64,000 bases of DNA from Actinomycetota bacterium. Its GTDB lineage: Bacteria; Actinomycetota; Thermoleophilia; Miltoncostaeales; Miltoncostaeaceae. The notes beneath the pieces are model-generated. The model saw nothing but the letters and a program-made list of their open reading frames with translations, was not told the DNA's origin and did no database searches. The DNA lies in NCBI GenBank assembly GCA_020636905.1, contig JACJWX010000001.1:214265-278264 (forward strand). The letters are read 5' to 3'. Position 1 is the stretch's first letter, and every line of letters begins with the position of its first letter. Of the stretch, positions 17,610-25,753 are shown in pieces. Made by a program: the position numbers and the translations under genes.

Positions 17610-17874
17610 GACGCCGCAGGAACAGGTCGCGCGCCGCAAGGTGCGCCAGGGAGTCGTGGTGAGTTCCGAACGGGACAAGACCATCACGGTCCGCATCGAC
17701 AGCCAGGTGGCTCACCCCATCTACGGCAAGACGGTGCGGCGCTCCTCGAAGCTGCACGTCCATGACGAGAAGAACGAGGCGGGCCTCGGAGATCTCGTGC
17801 GTGTCATCGAATGCCGTCCGCTGTCCAAGACCAAGCGCTGGCGCCTCACCGAGATCGTGGAGCGTGCTCGATGA
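17602..17874 (+). CDS. rpsQ: 30S ribosomal protein S17 (uS17)
   Basis: A 90-residue OB-fold protein that binds helix 11 of 16S rRNA. Conserved blocks are GVVVSSERDKTITVRI and HPIYGKTVRRSSKLHVHDE. ATG 17602 has AGGAGG upstream inside rpmC. The stop overlaps the rplN start as ATGA. Confidence 0.96.
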   Translation: MAETPQEQVARRKVRQGVVVSSERDKTITVRIDSQVAHPIYGKTVRRSSKLHVHDEKNEAGLGDLVRVIECRPLSKTKRWRLTEIVERAR

Positions 17875-18239
17875 TCCAGACCGAATCACGCCTCCGCGTG
17901 GCCGACAACACCGGTGCGCGCGAGATCCTGTGCATCCGTGTCATGGGCGGCTCGCGTCGGCGCTATGCGACGGTCGGCGACGTCATCGTCGGGACCGTCA
18001 AGCACGCGACGCCGAACGGTGCCATCAAGAAGGGCGACGTCGTCAAGGCGGTCGTCGTTCGCACCCGCAAGTCGCACGGACGGGAGGACGGCACGTTCAT
18101 CGCGTTCGACGAGAACGCCGCCGTCATCATCGACGCGGCGCAGAACCCCCGCGGCACCCGCATCTTCGGTCCGGTGGCGCGTGAGCTGCGCGAAAAGAAC
18201 TTCATGAAGATCATCTCGCTCGCCCCGGAGGTGTTGTGA
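17871..18239 (+). CDS. rplN: 50S ribosomal protein L14 (uL14)
   Basis: A 122-residue protein at the subunit interface (bridge B8). It begins MIQTESRLRVADNTGA and ends with the conserved GPVARELREKNFMKIISLAPEVL pattern. Its start overlaps rpsQ (ATGA) and its stop shares a base with the rplX ATG (TGATG). Confidence 0.97.
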   Translation: MIQTESRLRVADNTGAREILCIRVMGGSRRRYATVGDVIVGTVKHATPNGAIKKGDVVKAVVVRTRKSHGREDGTFIAFDENAAVIIDAAQNPRGTRIFGPVARELREKNFMKIISLAPEVL

Positions 18240-18553
18240 TGCCGGCGCGGATTCGCAAGGGTGATCAGGTCGTCGCCATTTCCGGCAAGGACAAGGGCAA
18301 GACCGGGACGGTCCTCGAAGTGCGGCCGCGTGAGGATCGCGCCGTGGTCGAGGGACTGAACATCGTGAAGCGGCACACCAAGCCGCGTCCTCCGAACGAC
18401 GCGGGCGGTGTCATCGAGAAGCCGGCCCCGATCCATCTCTCCAACCTGGCGTTGGTGGATCCGGAGTCCAAGGCACCCACCCGGGTGCGCATCGAGGTTG
18501 TGGATGGCGAACGCGTGCGCGTCGCCGTCAAGAGCGGGAAGCGAATCGACTGA
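18239..18553 (+). CDS. rplX: 50S ribosomal protein L24 (uL24)
   Basis: A 104-residue KOW-domain protein that starts 50S assembly. RIRKGDQVVAISGKDKGK near the N-terminus is the KOW motif. ATG 18239 is preferred; a GTG three bases upstream (18236) is also in frame, but the ATG gives the family N-terminus. Confidence 0.95.
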   Translation: MPARIRKGDQVVAISGKDKGKTGTVLEVRPREDRAVVEGLNIVKRHTKPRPPNDAGGVIEKPAPIHLSNLALVDPESKAPTRVRIEVVDGERVRVAVKSGKRID

Positions 18554-18558
18554 TCCAG

Positions 18559-19203
18559 ATGAGTGACGAAACGACAACGGTGCCGCCGCCGCGGCTGAAG
18601 GAGCGCTACCAGACCGAGGTCCGGCCGAAGCTGCAGGAGCAGTTCGGCTACTCCTCCCCGATGCAGCTCCCGAAGGTCCAGAAGATCACGCTCTCCATGG
18701 GCGTCGGCGAGGCCAAGCAGAACAGCAAGTCGCTCGACGAGGCGGTCGAGCAGATGGCGATCATCGCCGGCCAGCGGCCGCACATCACACGCGCCCGCAA
18801 GTCGATCGCCCAGTTCAAGCTTCGCGAGGGCATGCCCATCGGTTGCCGGGTGACGCTCCGCGGCGCCCGGATGTGGGAGTTCTACGATCGCCTCACCGCG
18901 ATCGCCCTTCCGCGCATCCGCGACTTCCGGGGCGTCAACCCCGACTCGTTCGATGGGCGGGGCAACTACAACCTGGGCCTGCGCGAGCAGACGATCTTCC
19001 CGGAGATCGACTACGACGCGATCGACATGGTCCGGGGACTCAACGTCACCATCACCACGTCGGCGGGTACCGACGAAGAGGCGCGAGAGCTGCTTCGGGC
19101 GTTGGGGATGCCCTTCCGCGAGGAGGGGTACTCGGCAGAAGAACTGGCAGCACGCCGCCGGCGCAGGATGCGCAAGCACGGCGGACGCGGCAAGCGCAAG
19201 TAG
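18559..19203 (+). CDS. rplE: 50S ribosomal protein L5 (uL5) with extended termini
   Basis: uL5 anchors 5S rRNA in the central protuberance and contacts the P-site tRNA. At 214 residues it is longer than the usual 180 or so. It has about ten extra N-terminal residues and a basic C-terminal extension (after MPFREEGYSAEELAARRRRR) ending in KHGGRGKRK. The core GVGEAKQNSK and RDFRGVNPDSFDGRGNYNLG motifs are intact. ATG 18559 lies 5 bp after rplX. Confidence 0.96.
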   Translation: MSDETTTVPPPRLKERYQTEVRPKLQEQFGYSSPMQLPKVQKITLSMGVGEAKQNSKSLDEAVEQMAIIAGQRPHITRARKSIAQFKLREGMPIGCRVTLRGARMWEFYDRLTAIALPRIRDFRGVNPDSFDGRGNYNLGLREQTIFPEIDYDAIDMVRGLNVTITTSAGTDEEARELLRALGMPFREEGYSAEELAARRRRRMRKHGGRGKRK

Positions 19204-19221
19204 AACGAACGAGGAGCCACT

Positions 19222-19407
19222 GTGGCGAAGACCAGCTTGCGCGTAAAGTCCGCGCGGCCCCAGAAGTACAAGACGCGTCAGTACACCCGTTGTCTGCGGT
19301 GTGGGCGCTCCCGCGCGGTGTTCCGCAAGTTCGGTCTCTGCCGCATCTGTCTCCGTGAACAGGCACACGCCGGGTACATCCCCGGCATGACCAAGTCCAG
19401 CTGGTAA
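19222..19407 (+). CDS. rpsN: 30S ribosomal protein S14, zinc type (uS14)
   Basis: A 61-residue short uS14 with an intact zinc ribbon, C-x2-C-x12-C-x2-C (CLRCGRSRAVFRKFGLCRIC). The short zinc form (type Z) is usual in Gram-positive bacteria and actinomycetes. GTG 19222 has GAGGAG upstream. It begins the S14-S8-L6-L18-S5 stretch of the spc operon. Confidence 0.96.
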   Translation: MAKTSLRVKSARPQKYKTRQYTRCLRCGRSRAVFRKFGLCRICLREQAHAGYIPGMTKSSW

Positions 19408-19411
19408 ACGA

Positions 19412-19795
19412 ATGCTCACCGATCCAATCGCCGACATGCTCACGCGGCTGCGCAACGCCAACATGGCGCTGCACGACACCGCGGTCATGCCACACAGTCG
19501 TATGAAGGAATCACTCGCTCGCGTGCTCGAGGCCGAGGGCTACATCTCGGGGTTCGAGGTCAACGACCGCGATCTGACCGTGCGCCTGAAGTACGACAGC
19601 AAGCGTCGCCGCGTCCTGTCCGGGCTGACCCGGGCATCGAAGCCGGGCCGCCGCGTCTACGTCGGCAAGGACGACATTCCGCGCGTGCTCGGCGGAATGG
19701 GCATCGCCATCCTGTCGACGTCGCAGGGAATCATCACCGGGCAGGAAGCCCGCCGCCGCGGTGTCGGTGGCGAGCTGGTCTGCCGGGTGTGGTGA
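19412..19795 (+). CDS. rpsH: 30S ribosomal protein S8 (uS8)
   Basis: A 127-residue primary 16S rRNA-binding protein; in E. coli it also represses the spc operon. It begins LTDPIADMLTRLRNANMA and ends GGELVCRVW, both conserved. ATG 19412 lies 4 bp after rpsN. Confidence 0.97.
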   Translation: MLTDPIADMLTRLRNANMALHDTAVMPHSRMKESLARVLEAEGYISGFEVNDRDLTVRLKYDSKRRRVLSGLTRASKPGRRVYVGKDDIPRVLGGMGIAILSTSQGIITGQEARRRGVGGELVCRVW

Positions 19796-19813
19796 GGATC
19801 GGGAAGGACTGAG

Positions 19814-20347
19814 ATGAGTCGAATCGGACGCGCCCCGATCCCCGTACCGTCGGGTGTCGAGGTCAACATCACCGGGCAGCACATCAGCATCAAGGGTCCC
19901 AAGGGGAGCCTGGAACACACCGTCGCGCAGCCCATCGCGGTCGCGCTCGAGGAGGGCGAGCTCCGCGTGACCCGCCCAACCGATCGCGGGCCCCATCGCG
20001 CCCTGCACGGGCTGACGCGTTCGCTCGTGGCCAACATGGTCGAGGGCGTCACGGACGGGTTCGCCAAGACGCTCGAGATCCAGGGCGTCGGGTACCGCGC
20101 GGCACTCAAGGGCAACACCCTCGAGCTGTCCGTGGGATACTCGCACCCGGTCAGCATGTCGCCCCCCGACGGCATCACCTTCGAGGTTCCGGAACCCACC
20201 GCGGTGGTGGTCCGGGGCATCGACAAGCAGGCGGTCGGACAGGCCGCGGCCGAGATCCGCGAGGTGCGGCCTCCGGAGCCCTACAAGGGCAAGGGCATTC
20301 GTTACGCCGGCGAGAACGTTCGCCGCAAGGTTGGGAAGAGGGCATAG
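19814..20347 (+). CDS. rplF: 50S ribosomal protein L6 (uL6)
   Basis: A 177-residue protein of two repeated domains near the sarcin-ricin loop. The conserved start SRIGRAPIPVPSGVEV and the C-terminal PEPYKGKGIRYAGE motif are present. ATG 19814 is preceded by GGAAGGA. Confidence 0.97.
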   Translation: MSRIGRAPIPVPSGVEVNITGQHISIKGPKGSLEHTVAQPIAVALEEGELRVTRPTDRGPHRALHGLTRSLVANMVEGVTDGFAKTLEIQGVGYRAALKGNTLELSVGYSHPVSMSPPDGITFEVPEPTAVVVRGIDKQAVGQAAAEIREVRPPEPYKGKGIRYAGENVRRKVGKRA

Positions 20348-20352
20348 GCACG

Positions 20353-20706
20353 ATGGGCAAACTGAGTCCACTCCAGGCACGGAAGCGTCGCCAGCGACGC
20401 ATTCGTGGACGCGTCACCGGGACGGCCGATCGGCCGCGCCTGGCGGTGTCCCGCTCCAACATGCGCATCTACGCGCAGGTCATCGACGACTCCCGCGGCC
20501 ACACGGTCGCCGCGGCGGCGTCGCTCGAAGCCGACCTTCGCGGGATGACCAAGGCCGAGGCCGCGACCGAGGTCGGCAAGCGTGTCGCCGAGCGGGCGAA
20601 GGCCGCCGGCGTCGATCAGGTCGTCTTCGATCGAGGCGGCTACAAGTACCACGGGCGTGTGAAGGCGCTCGCCGATGCGGCCCGCGATGCGGGCCTGGTG
20701 TTCTAG
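20353..20706 (+). CDS. rplR: 50S ribosomal protein L18 (uL18)
   Basis: A 117-residue 5S rRNA-binding protein. The basic N-terminus KRRQRRIRGRVTGTADRPRL and the end YKYHGRVKALADAARDAGL are typical. It starts 5 bp after rplF. Confidence 0.97.
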   Translation: MGKLSPLQARKRRQRRIRGRVTGTADRPRLAVSRSNMRIYAQVIDDSRGHTVAAAASLEADLRGMTKAEAATEVGKRVAERAKAAGVDQVVFDRGGYKYHGRVKALADAARDAGLVF

Positions 20707-20716
20707 GGGGACTGTC

Positions 20717-21280
20717 TTGGCTGAGCGCCGCCGCAAGCCGAAAGTGAATTCCGACGGACTCGAGCTCAATGAGCGCGTGGTCCAGGTCAACCGCGTGGCC
20801 AAGGTGGTCAAGGGTGGCCGTCGCTTCTCGTTCTCCGCGCTGGTCGTGGTGGGCAACGAGGTCGACACCGTCGGTGTCGGTCACGGGAAGGCGAACGAGG
20901 TTCCGGTCGCCATCCAGAAGGCCGTGGACGACGCCAAGAAGAACCTCTTCAAGGTGCCGAAGTACCACAACACGATCACCCACCAGGTCACCGGTCGCGC
21001 CGGCGCCGGCCGGGTGTTCCTGAAGCCCGCCTCCGAAGGTACCGGCGTCATCGCGGGCGGTGGCGTGCGCGCCGTCCTGGAGCTGGCCGGTATCCGCGAC
21101 ATCCTCAGCAAGTCGCTGGGAAGCAGCAATCCGGTGAACCTCGTTGCGGCCGCCGTCGACGGACTCCGCCAGCTGCGGACGCCCGAAGAGGTCGCCGAGC
21201 TGCGCGGCAAGAACGTCGCCGAGATGCTGTCGAGCGGTGCCCCGAAGGCCGAGCCGGTGGCCGAGGAGGTCGCGTCGTGA
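20717..21280 (+). CDS. rpsE: 30S ribosomal protein S5 (uS5), TTG start
   Basis: A 187-residue protein important for decoding accuracy. The dsRNA-binding-like domain (ERVVQVNRVAKVVKGGRRFS) and the second domain (GTGVIAGGGVRAVLELAGI) are clear. The start is a TTG at 20717 with AGGGGGA just upstream; in-frame starts further up lie inside rplR. The stop overlaps rpmD as GTGA. Confidence 0.96.
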   Translation: MAERRRKPKVNSDGLELNERVVQVNRVAKVVKGGRRFSFSALVVVGNEVDTVGVGHGKANEVPVAIQKAVDDAKKNLFKVPKYHNTITHQVTGRAGAGRVFLKPASEGTGVIAGGGVRAVLELAGIRDILSKSLGSSNPVNLVAAAVDGLRQLRTPEEVAELRGKNVAEMLSSGAPKAEPVAEEVAS

Positions 21281-21465
21281 CCCAGCTTCGCATCACGCAG
21301 ATTCGCTCGCAGATCGGTACCCAGCAGCGCCATCGCGGTACGCTGCGGGCGCTCGGTCTCGGAAAGATCGGCCGCAGCGCCGAGCACACCGACTCCGACC
21401 AGCTTCGCGGCATGCTCCGCATGGTCGCGCGGTTGGTGCGTGTCGAGGAGGTCAATGGTGGCTGA
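21277..21465 (+). CDS. rpmD: 50S ribosomal protein L30 (uL30)
   Basis: A 62-residue protein with the core RSQIGTQQRHRGTLRALGLG typical of uL30. The GTG start is coupled to rpsE (GTGA). Its last codons contain the AGGAGG used by rplO, and it overlaps rplO by about 10 bp. Confidence 0.95.
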   Translation: MTQLRITQIRSQIGTQQRHRGTLRALGLGKIGRSAEHTDSDQLRGMLRMVARLVRVEEVNGG

Positions 21466-21982
21466 GGAAACCGAAACGGTCGATGCCGAGCGGGTTCGCC
21501 TGGAGTTCCTGGCGCCGCCGGCGGGTTCGCGCCGTTCACGTAAGCGCATCGGCCGTGGCCCGGGTTCGGGCACCGGCAAGACGAGCGGTCGCGGCCAGAA
21601 GGGGCTCGGTGCCCGTTCCGGCGGCGGCGTGCGTGTCGGGTACGCCGGCGGGCAGATGCCGCTGCACATGCAGCTGGCCAAGCTTCGCGGGCCGAACCAC
21701 AAGAAGTCGATGCCGATGGGACCGTTCCGGACCCACACGGTGCCGGTCAACGTGAGCCAGCTCGACGTGTTCGAGGCCGGCGAGGTCGTGGACATCGCTG
21801 CGCTCGAGGCCCGCGGGATCGTCAAGAACAACACCAACCGCGCATGGCCGGTGAAGGTGCTGGGCGACGGCGAGCTGACCAAGGCCCTCACGGTCCGGGT
21901 CAACGCCTACTCGAAGTCCGCTCGCGAGAAGATCGAGGCCGCCGGCGGCACCGCGGAGATCCTCGGTACCGAGGCCGAATAA
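21455..21982 (+). CDS. rplO: 50S ribosomal protein L15 (uL15)
   Basis: A 50S assembly protein of about 175 residues. The glycine-rich RIGRGPGSGTGKTSGRGQKG segment is diagnostic. Two starts are possible: ATG 21455 or GTG 21458, both after an AGGAGG; the GTG has the better spacing (6 nt). The protein carries about 20 more N-terminal residues than the short forms. Confidence 0.94.
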   Translation: MVAEETETVDAERVRLEFLAPPAGSRRSRKRIGRGPGSGTGKTSGRGQKGLGARSGGGVRVGYAGGQMPLHMQLAKLRGPNHKKSMPMGPFRTHTVPVNVSQLDVFEAGEVVDIAALEARGIVKNNTNRAWPVKVLGDGELTKALTVRVNAYSKSAREKIEAAGGTAEILGTEAE

Positions 21983-22056
21983 GTGCGGTCGGCCGAGCAC
22001 GCCTCGACCCGGTCGACGGGTGGGGTGTGCCACGGCCGCGATGAGGACGTGAGCGG

Positions 22057-23319
22057 ATGCTGAAGTCGATGCTCACCGCGCTCGGCTCGCCCGAGCTGCG
22101 GAAGAAGCTGCTGTTCACCGCGTTCATCCTGGTCATCTACCGGGTGGGCTCGTTCGTGCCCGTGCCCGGCGTGGACCGGGAGGCCCTGCAGGCGGCGATC
22201 GACGCCCGCGGGTCGCGGCTGCTCGACTTCCTGAACCTGTTCTCGGGTGGTTCGCTGGTGCGGTTCGCCGTGTTCGCGCTCGGGATCATGCCCTACATCA
22301 CCGCGAGCATCATCATCCAGCTCATGACCGTGGTGATCCCCCGCCTGGAGGAGCTCCAGAAAGAGGGCGAGGCCGGTCAGCAGAAGATCACGCAGTACAC
22401 GCGGTACTTCACGGTCGCCCTCGCGGCGATCCAGTCCGTGGCCTACGTGCTCTACTTCCGGTCGCAGGACGCACTTCCGAACTTCGACGCCGGCCGCCTG
22501 TACCTGATCGTCGTCTCGCTGACCGCGGGAACCACGATCGTGATGTGGCTCGGAGAACTCATCACCCAGCGCGGCGTCGGCAACGGCATCTCGCTCATGA
22601 TCTTCGCCAGCATCGTCGCGGCCATCCCACAGGGGATCCGCGGATGGGTCGAGCTGCCGCCGCTCACGCAGATCATCGTCCTGGTCATCGCCGTCGGCGT
22701 GGTGGTCGGCGTGGTGTTCATCAACGAGGGCCAGCGCCGGATTCCCATCCAGTACGCGAAACGCGTGGTGGGTCGACGAATGACCTCGGGCGGGCAGACC
22801 TACATGCCCCTGCGCGTGAACATGGCGGGCGTGATCCCGGTCATCTTCGCCGCGTCGGTCGTCATCCTGCCGCCGACGATCGCCGAGTTCGCCGGACGGG
22901 GATCGTTCTTCGAGTCCGTGGCCAACTACCTCGCGCCCGGCTCGTGGTACTACATCATCTTCGAAGCGCTGCTCATCGTGATGTTCACGTACTTCTACAC
23001 CGCGATCATCTTCAACCCGGTCGAGCAGGCCGACAACCTGAAGAAGCACGGCGGGTTCGTCCCCGGAGTGCGGCCCGGCCGGCCCACCGCGGTGTACCTC
23101 GATCGCGTCCTCACGCGCCTGACCCTGCCCGGGGCGATCTACCTTGCCCTGATCGCCGCGCTGCCGTCGGTCATCTTCCGCTTCCTGCCCGAGTCCAACG
23201 TGTTCTTCGGTGTGCTCGGGGGAACGTCGATTCTGATCGTGGTCGGTGTCGCACTCGACACGATCCGACAGATGGAAGCGCAGATCATGATGCGCAACTA
23301 CGAAGGATTCCTGAGATAG
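22057..23319 (+). CDS. secY: Preprotein translocase subunit SecY
   Basis: The central channel of the Sec translocon; 420 residues with about ten membrane segments. Landmarks are VYRVGSFVPVPGVD-type periplasmic start (here IYRVGSFVPVPGVD), the plug region FSGGSLVRFAVFALGIMPYI, and the cytosolic loop GVRPGRPTAVYLDRVL. ATG 22057 has a 74-bp spacer before it. The stop TAG overlaps the start of adk as ATAG. Confidence 0.97.
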   Translation: MLKSMLTALGSPELRKKLLFTAFILVIYRVGSFVPVPGVDREALQAAIDARGSRLLDFLNLFSGGSLVRFAVFALGIMPYITASIIIQLMTVVIPRLEELQKEGEAGQQKITQYTRYFTVALAAIQSVAYVLYFRSQDALPNFDAGRLYLIVVSLTAGTTIVMWLGELITQRGVGNGISLMIFASIVAAIPQGIRGWVELPPLTQIIVLVIAVGVVVGVVFINEGQRRIPIQYAKRVVGRRMTSGGQTYMPLRVNMAGVIPVIFAASVVILPPTIAEFAGRGSFFESVANYLAPGSWYYIIFEALLIVMFTYFYTAIIFNPVEQADNLKKHGGFVPGVRPGRPTAVYLDRVLTRLTLPGAIYLALIAALPSVIFRFLPESNVFFGVLGGTSILIVVGVALDTIRQMEAQIMMRNYEGFLR

Positions 23320-23963
23320 CCCGCCTCGTCTTCCTCGGACCGCCCGGAGCAGGCAAGGGCACACAGGCTGAACGGCTCAAGGCCGACTACGGGCTGACGC
23401 ACCTCGCGACCGGGGACCTCCTGCGGGAGGAAGTCGCCATGGGCTCCGCGCTCGGACTCGAGGCGAAGCGGGCGATGGATGCCGGAGAGCTCGTTCCGGA
23501 CGAGGTCGTGGTCGGGATGATCCGCGATCGGTTGACCGGCGACGCCGCCCAGAACTACCTGCTCGACGGGTTCCCTCGGACCCTTCCCCAGGCCGAGGCG
23601 CTCGACGCCATGCTCGCCCAGCTCGGAGCCCCCGCCGAACACGTCCTGCTGCTCGCGGTCCCGCGTGACGAACTCATCCGGCGGCTGGGCGGCCGGTGGC
23701 TGTGCAAGCGCTGCGGACGGTCCTGGCACGAGGTGTTCGCGCCGGTCCAGCCTGGAATGTGCGGCAAGGGCGGCGACTGCGAGCTCTACCAGCGAGACGA
23801 CGACCGTTCCGAGGCGGTGCAGAAGCGGCTCGAGGTGTACGAGCAGCAGACCGCTCCGTTGATCGATTTCTACCGTGCCAGGGGTACGCTGCGTGAGATC
23901 CAGGGGGAACTCGCGCAGGACGAGGTCTATGAGCAGATCACGCAGGCGATCACAGGCGCTTAG
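23316..23963 (+). CDS. adk: Adenylate kinase, apparently with an ATA start codon
   Basis: Catalyses ATP + AMP = 2 ADP. The P-loop GPPGAGKGT is at about residues 7-15, then ATGDLLREEV and DGFPRT (AMP-binding). The LID domain has a cysteine set (CKRCG...MCGKGGDC) like zinc-type adenylate kinases. No ATG, GTG or TTG lies near the expected N-terminus. ATA at 23316 would give the canonical (M)ARLVFLGPPGAGKG, with GAAGGA 8 nt upstream, and overlaps the secY stop (ATAG), mimicking the ATGA overlaps of this cluster. ATT at 23307 is the only other nearby candidate. Confidence 0.93.
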   Translation: MARLVFLGPPGAGKGTQAERLKADYGLTHLATGDLLREEVAMGSALGLEAKRAMDAGELVPDEVVVGMIRDRLTGDAAQNYLLDGFPRTLPQAEALDAMLAQLGAPAEHVLLLAVPRDELIRRLGGRWLCKRCGRSWHEVFAPVQPGMCGKGGDCELYQRDDDRSEAVQKRLEVYEQQTAPLIDFYRARGTLREIQGELAQDEVYEQITQAITGA

Positions 23964-23994
23964 TTCGTTGAAGACGGCGGGGCGCGCCGCACCG

Positions 23995-24753
23995 GTGGGC
24001 ATTCGAAAGACGCCCGACGAGATCGACGCGATCGCGGCGTCGGGGGCGTTGCTCGCCGCTGCGCACGAGGCGATGGCGGCACACGTCGCGGTGGGTGTGA
24101 CCACGGCGGAGCTCGACGAGATCGCTGAGCAGGTCATCCGTGACGGCGGCGGGATCCCCGCGTTCAAGGGGTACGGCGGCTCGTCGACATCGAGCCCGTT
24201 TCCGGCCACCATCTGCTCCTCCGTGAACGATCAGGTCGTGCACGGCATCCCGGGCGCGTACGCCCTGGCCGACGGCGACCTGCTCGCAATCGACTGCGGA
24301 GTCGTGCTCGACGGCTGGGTTTCCGACGCCGCCCGGAGCTACGCGGTGGGCACTCGCGATCCGGAAGTCGTTCGGCTCATCGAGGTCACCGGGCGCGCCC
24401 TCGAGCGGGGAATCGCGGCCGCCACGGCCGACGCACGCGTCGGCGACATCGGCCACGCGGTGCAGACCGAGGTCGAGGCCGCCGGTTTCAGTTGCGTGGA
24501 GACCCTCGTCGGCCACGGCGTCGGGCGGAGCATGCACGAGCCGCCGAACGTTCCGAACGTCGGCACGCCCGGCACCGGGGAGCCGCTGTTCGAGGGACTG
24601 GTGATCGCCATCGAACCGATGGTGAACGCCGGGGGCCCCGACGTGACCCTGACCGCCGACGGCTGGACGATCGTGACGGCCGACGGGTCGCTCTCGGCAC
24701 ACATCGAGCACACCATTGCGGTGACGGCTTCTGGCCCGAGGATTCTGACGTGA
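23995..24753 (+). CDS. map: Methionine aminopeptidase type I
   Basis: Removes the N-terminal methionine of new proteins. It is 252 residues from GTG 23995, giving MGIRKTPDEIDAI like other family members; TTG 23968 is an alternative. The metal ligands are all visible: Asp in AIDCG, Asp in VSDAARSYAVG, His in GHGVGRSMHEPP, Glu in AIEPMVNAGG and Glu in IEHTIAV. Its stop overlaps a small GTG-initiated frame that leads into rpmJ. Confidence 0.95.
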   Translation: MGIRKTPDEIDAIAASGALLAAAHEAMAAHVAVGVTTAELDEIAEQVIRDGGGIPAFKGYGGSSTSSPFPATICSSVNDQVVHGIPGAYALADGDLLAIDCGVVLDGWVSDAARSYAVGTRDPEVVRLIEVTGRALERGIAAATADARVGDIGHAVQTEVEAAGFSCVETLVGHGVGRSMHEPPNVPNVGTPGTGEPLFEGLVIAIEPMVNAGGPDVTLTADGWTIVTADGSLSAHIEHTIAVTASGPRILT

Positions 24754-24854
24754 TAATGTTCGCCGCCGCCCGTTCGCAGGGGTGTCTCGTCTGCGCGGGT
24801 TTCGACACGCTGTCCACTGTGACGGACGGCATCCACATCGGGAGTGCGCTGTGA
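24750..24854 (+). CDS. Possible 34-residue protein between map and rpmJ
   Basis: A short frame from GTG 24750 to TGA 24852-24854. It overlaps the map stop as GTGA and the rpmJ start as GTGA, the same coupling used throughout this cluster. The peptide has one CxxC (Cys12, Cys15) and no similarity to IF-1, whose gene normally occupies this position. It may be a coupling device or chance; only its placement supports it. Confidence 0.3.
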   Translation: MIMFAAARSQGCLVCAGFDTLSTVTDGIHIGSAL

Positions 24855-24964
24855 AGGTCCGACCATCGGTGAAGCCGATTTGCGAGAAGTGCCGCGTCAT
24901 CCGTCGCCACGGCAAGGTGATGGTCATCTGCCAGAACGTCCGCCACAAGCAGGTTCAGGGGTAG
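24851..24964 (+). CDS. rpmJ: 50S ribosomal protein L36 (bL36), zinc type
   Basis: A 37-residue zinc-ribbon protein, with Cys-x2-Cys-x12-Cys-x4-His (CEKC ... ICQNVRH) intact. GTG 24851 gives the standard MKVRPSVKPICEKC start. It begins the rpmJ-rpsM-rpsK-rpsD group. infA, which usually precedes it, is absent. Confidence 0.96.
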   Translation: MKVRPSVKPICEKCRVIRRHGKVMVICQNVRHKQVQG

Positions 24965-24967
24965 CTC

Positions 24968-25336
24968 ATGGCTCGAATTGCCGGTGTCAACATCCCGCGC
25001 GAGAAGCGGGTCGAGATTGGACTCACCTACATCTACGGAATCGGTCGTTCCACGGCCAACCGTGTGCTCGGTGAGTCCGGCATCACCCCGGACACCTACG
25101 TCCGGGACCTCACGGAAGAGGAAGTTGGTCGTCTCCGCGATGTCATCGAGAAGACGCTCATCGTCGAGGGCGACCTCCGGCGCGAGCGCGCCAACGACAT
25201 CAAGCGCCTGATGGAGATCGCGTCGTACCGCGGCCTGCGGCATCGTCGCGGCCTGCCCGCTCGCGGGCAGCGCACGAAGACCAACGCGCGCACCCGCAAG
25301 GGTCCGAAGAAGACCGTCGGCAAGAAGAAGAGTTAA
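24968..25336 (+). CDS. rpsM: 30S ribosomal protein S13 (uS13)
   Basis: A 122-residue protein of the 30S head contacting the P-site tRNA and L5. It begins MARIAGVNIPREKRVEIGLT and ends with the basic RGLPARGQRTKTNARTRKG tail. It starts 3 bp after rpmJ. Confidence 0.97.
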   Translation: MARIAGVNIPREKRVEIGLTYIYGIGRSTANRVLGESGITPDTYVRDLTEEEVGRLRDVIEKTLIVEGDLRRERANDIKRLMEIASYRGLRHRRGLPARGQRTKTNARTRKGPKKTVGKKKS

Positions 25337-25345
25337 CGGGGGTTC

Positions 25346-25744
25346 ATGTCTCGTCAGAAGGTCACCCGCGGTCGCACTCGGCGGCGCGCGCGTAAGAACA
25401 TCGCCGTCGGTCAGGCGCACATCAAGACGTCGTTCAACAACACGATCGTCACGCTGACCGACAAGCAGGGCAACGTGATCGCCTGGGAGACCGCCGGCTC
25501 GGCGGGGTTCAAGGGATCGCGCAAGAGCACCCCGTTTGCCGCACAGGTGACGGCGGACGCCGCCGCCAAGAAGGGTATGGAGCACGGTCTCCAGAAGATC
25601 GACGTGTACGTCAAGGGCCCGGGCTCCGGGCGTGAGACGGCCATCCGGTCACTCCAGGCGGCCGGCCTCGAGGTGACCTCGGTCACCGACGTGAGTCCCG
25701 TCCCCCACAACGGCTGCCGCCCTCGCAAGCGGCGCCGGGTCTAG
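25346..25744 (+). CDS. rpsK: 30S ribosomal protein S11 (uS11)
   Basis: A 132-residue protein of the 30S platform. Conserved parts are HIKTSFNNTIVTLTDKQGNV and the end PVPHNGCRPRKRRRV. ATG 25346 lies 9 bp after rpsM. Confidence 0.97.
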   Translation: MSRQKVTRGRTRRRARKNIAVGQAHIKTSFNNTIVTLTDKQGNVIAWETAGSAGFKGSRKSTPFAAQVTADAAAKKGMEHGLQKIDVYVKGPGSGRETAIRSLQAAGLEVTSVTDVSPVPHNGCRPRKRRRV

Positions 25745-25753
25745 GAGGACATC

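Noticed and set aside
24753..24758. GATAAT as a firm promoter for rpmJ-rpsD
   Set aside because: The box is good, but no acceptable -35 box lies at 16-18 nt, and the surrounding GTGA couplings argue for continuous translation through this spot.
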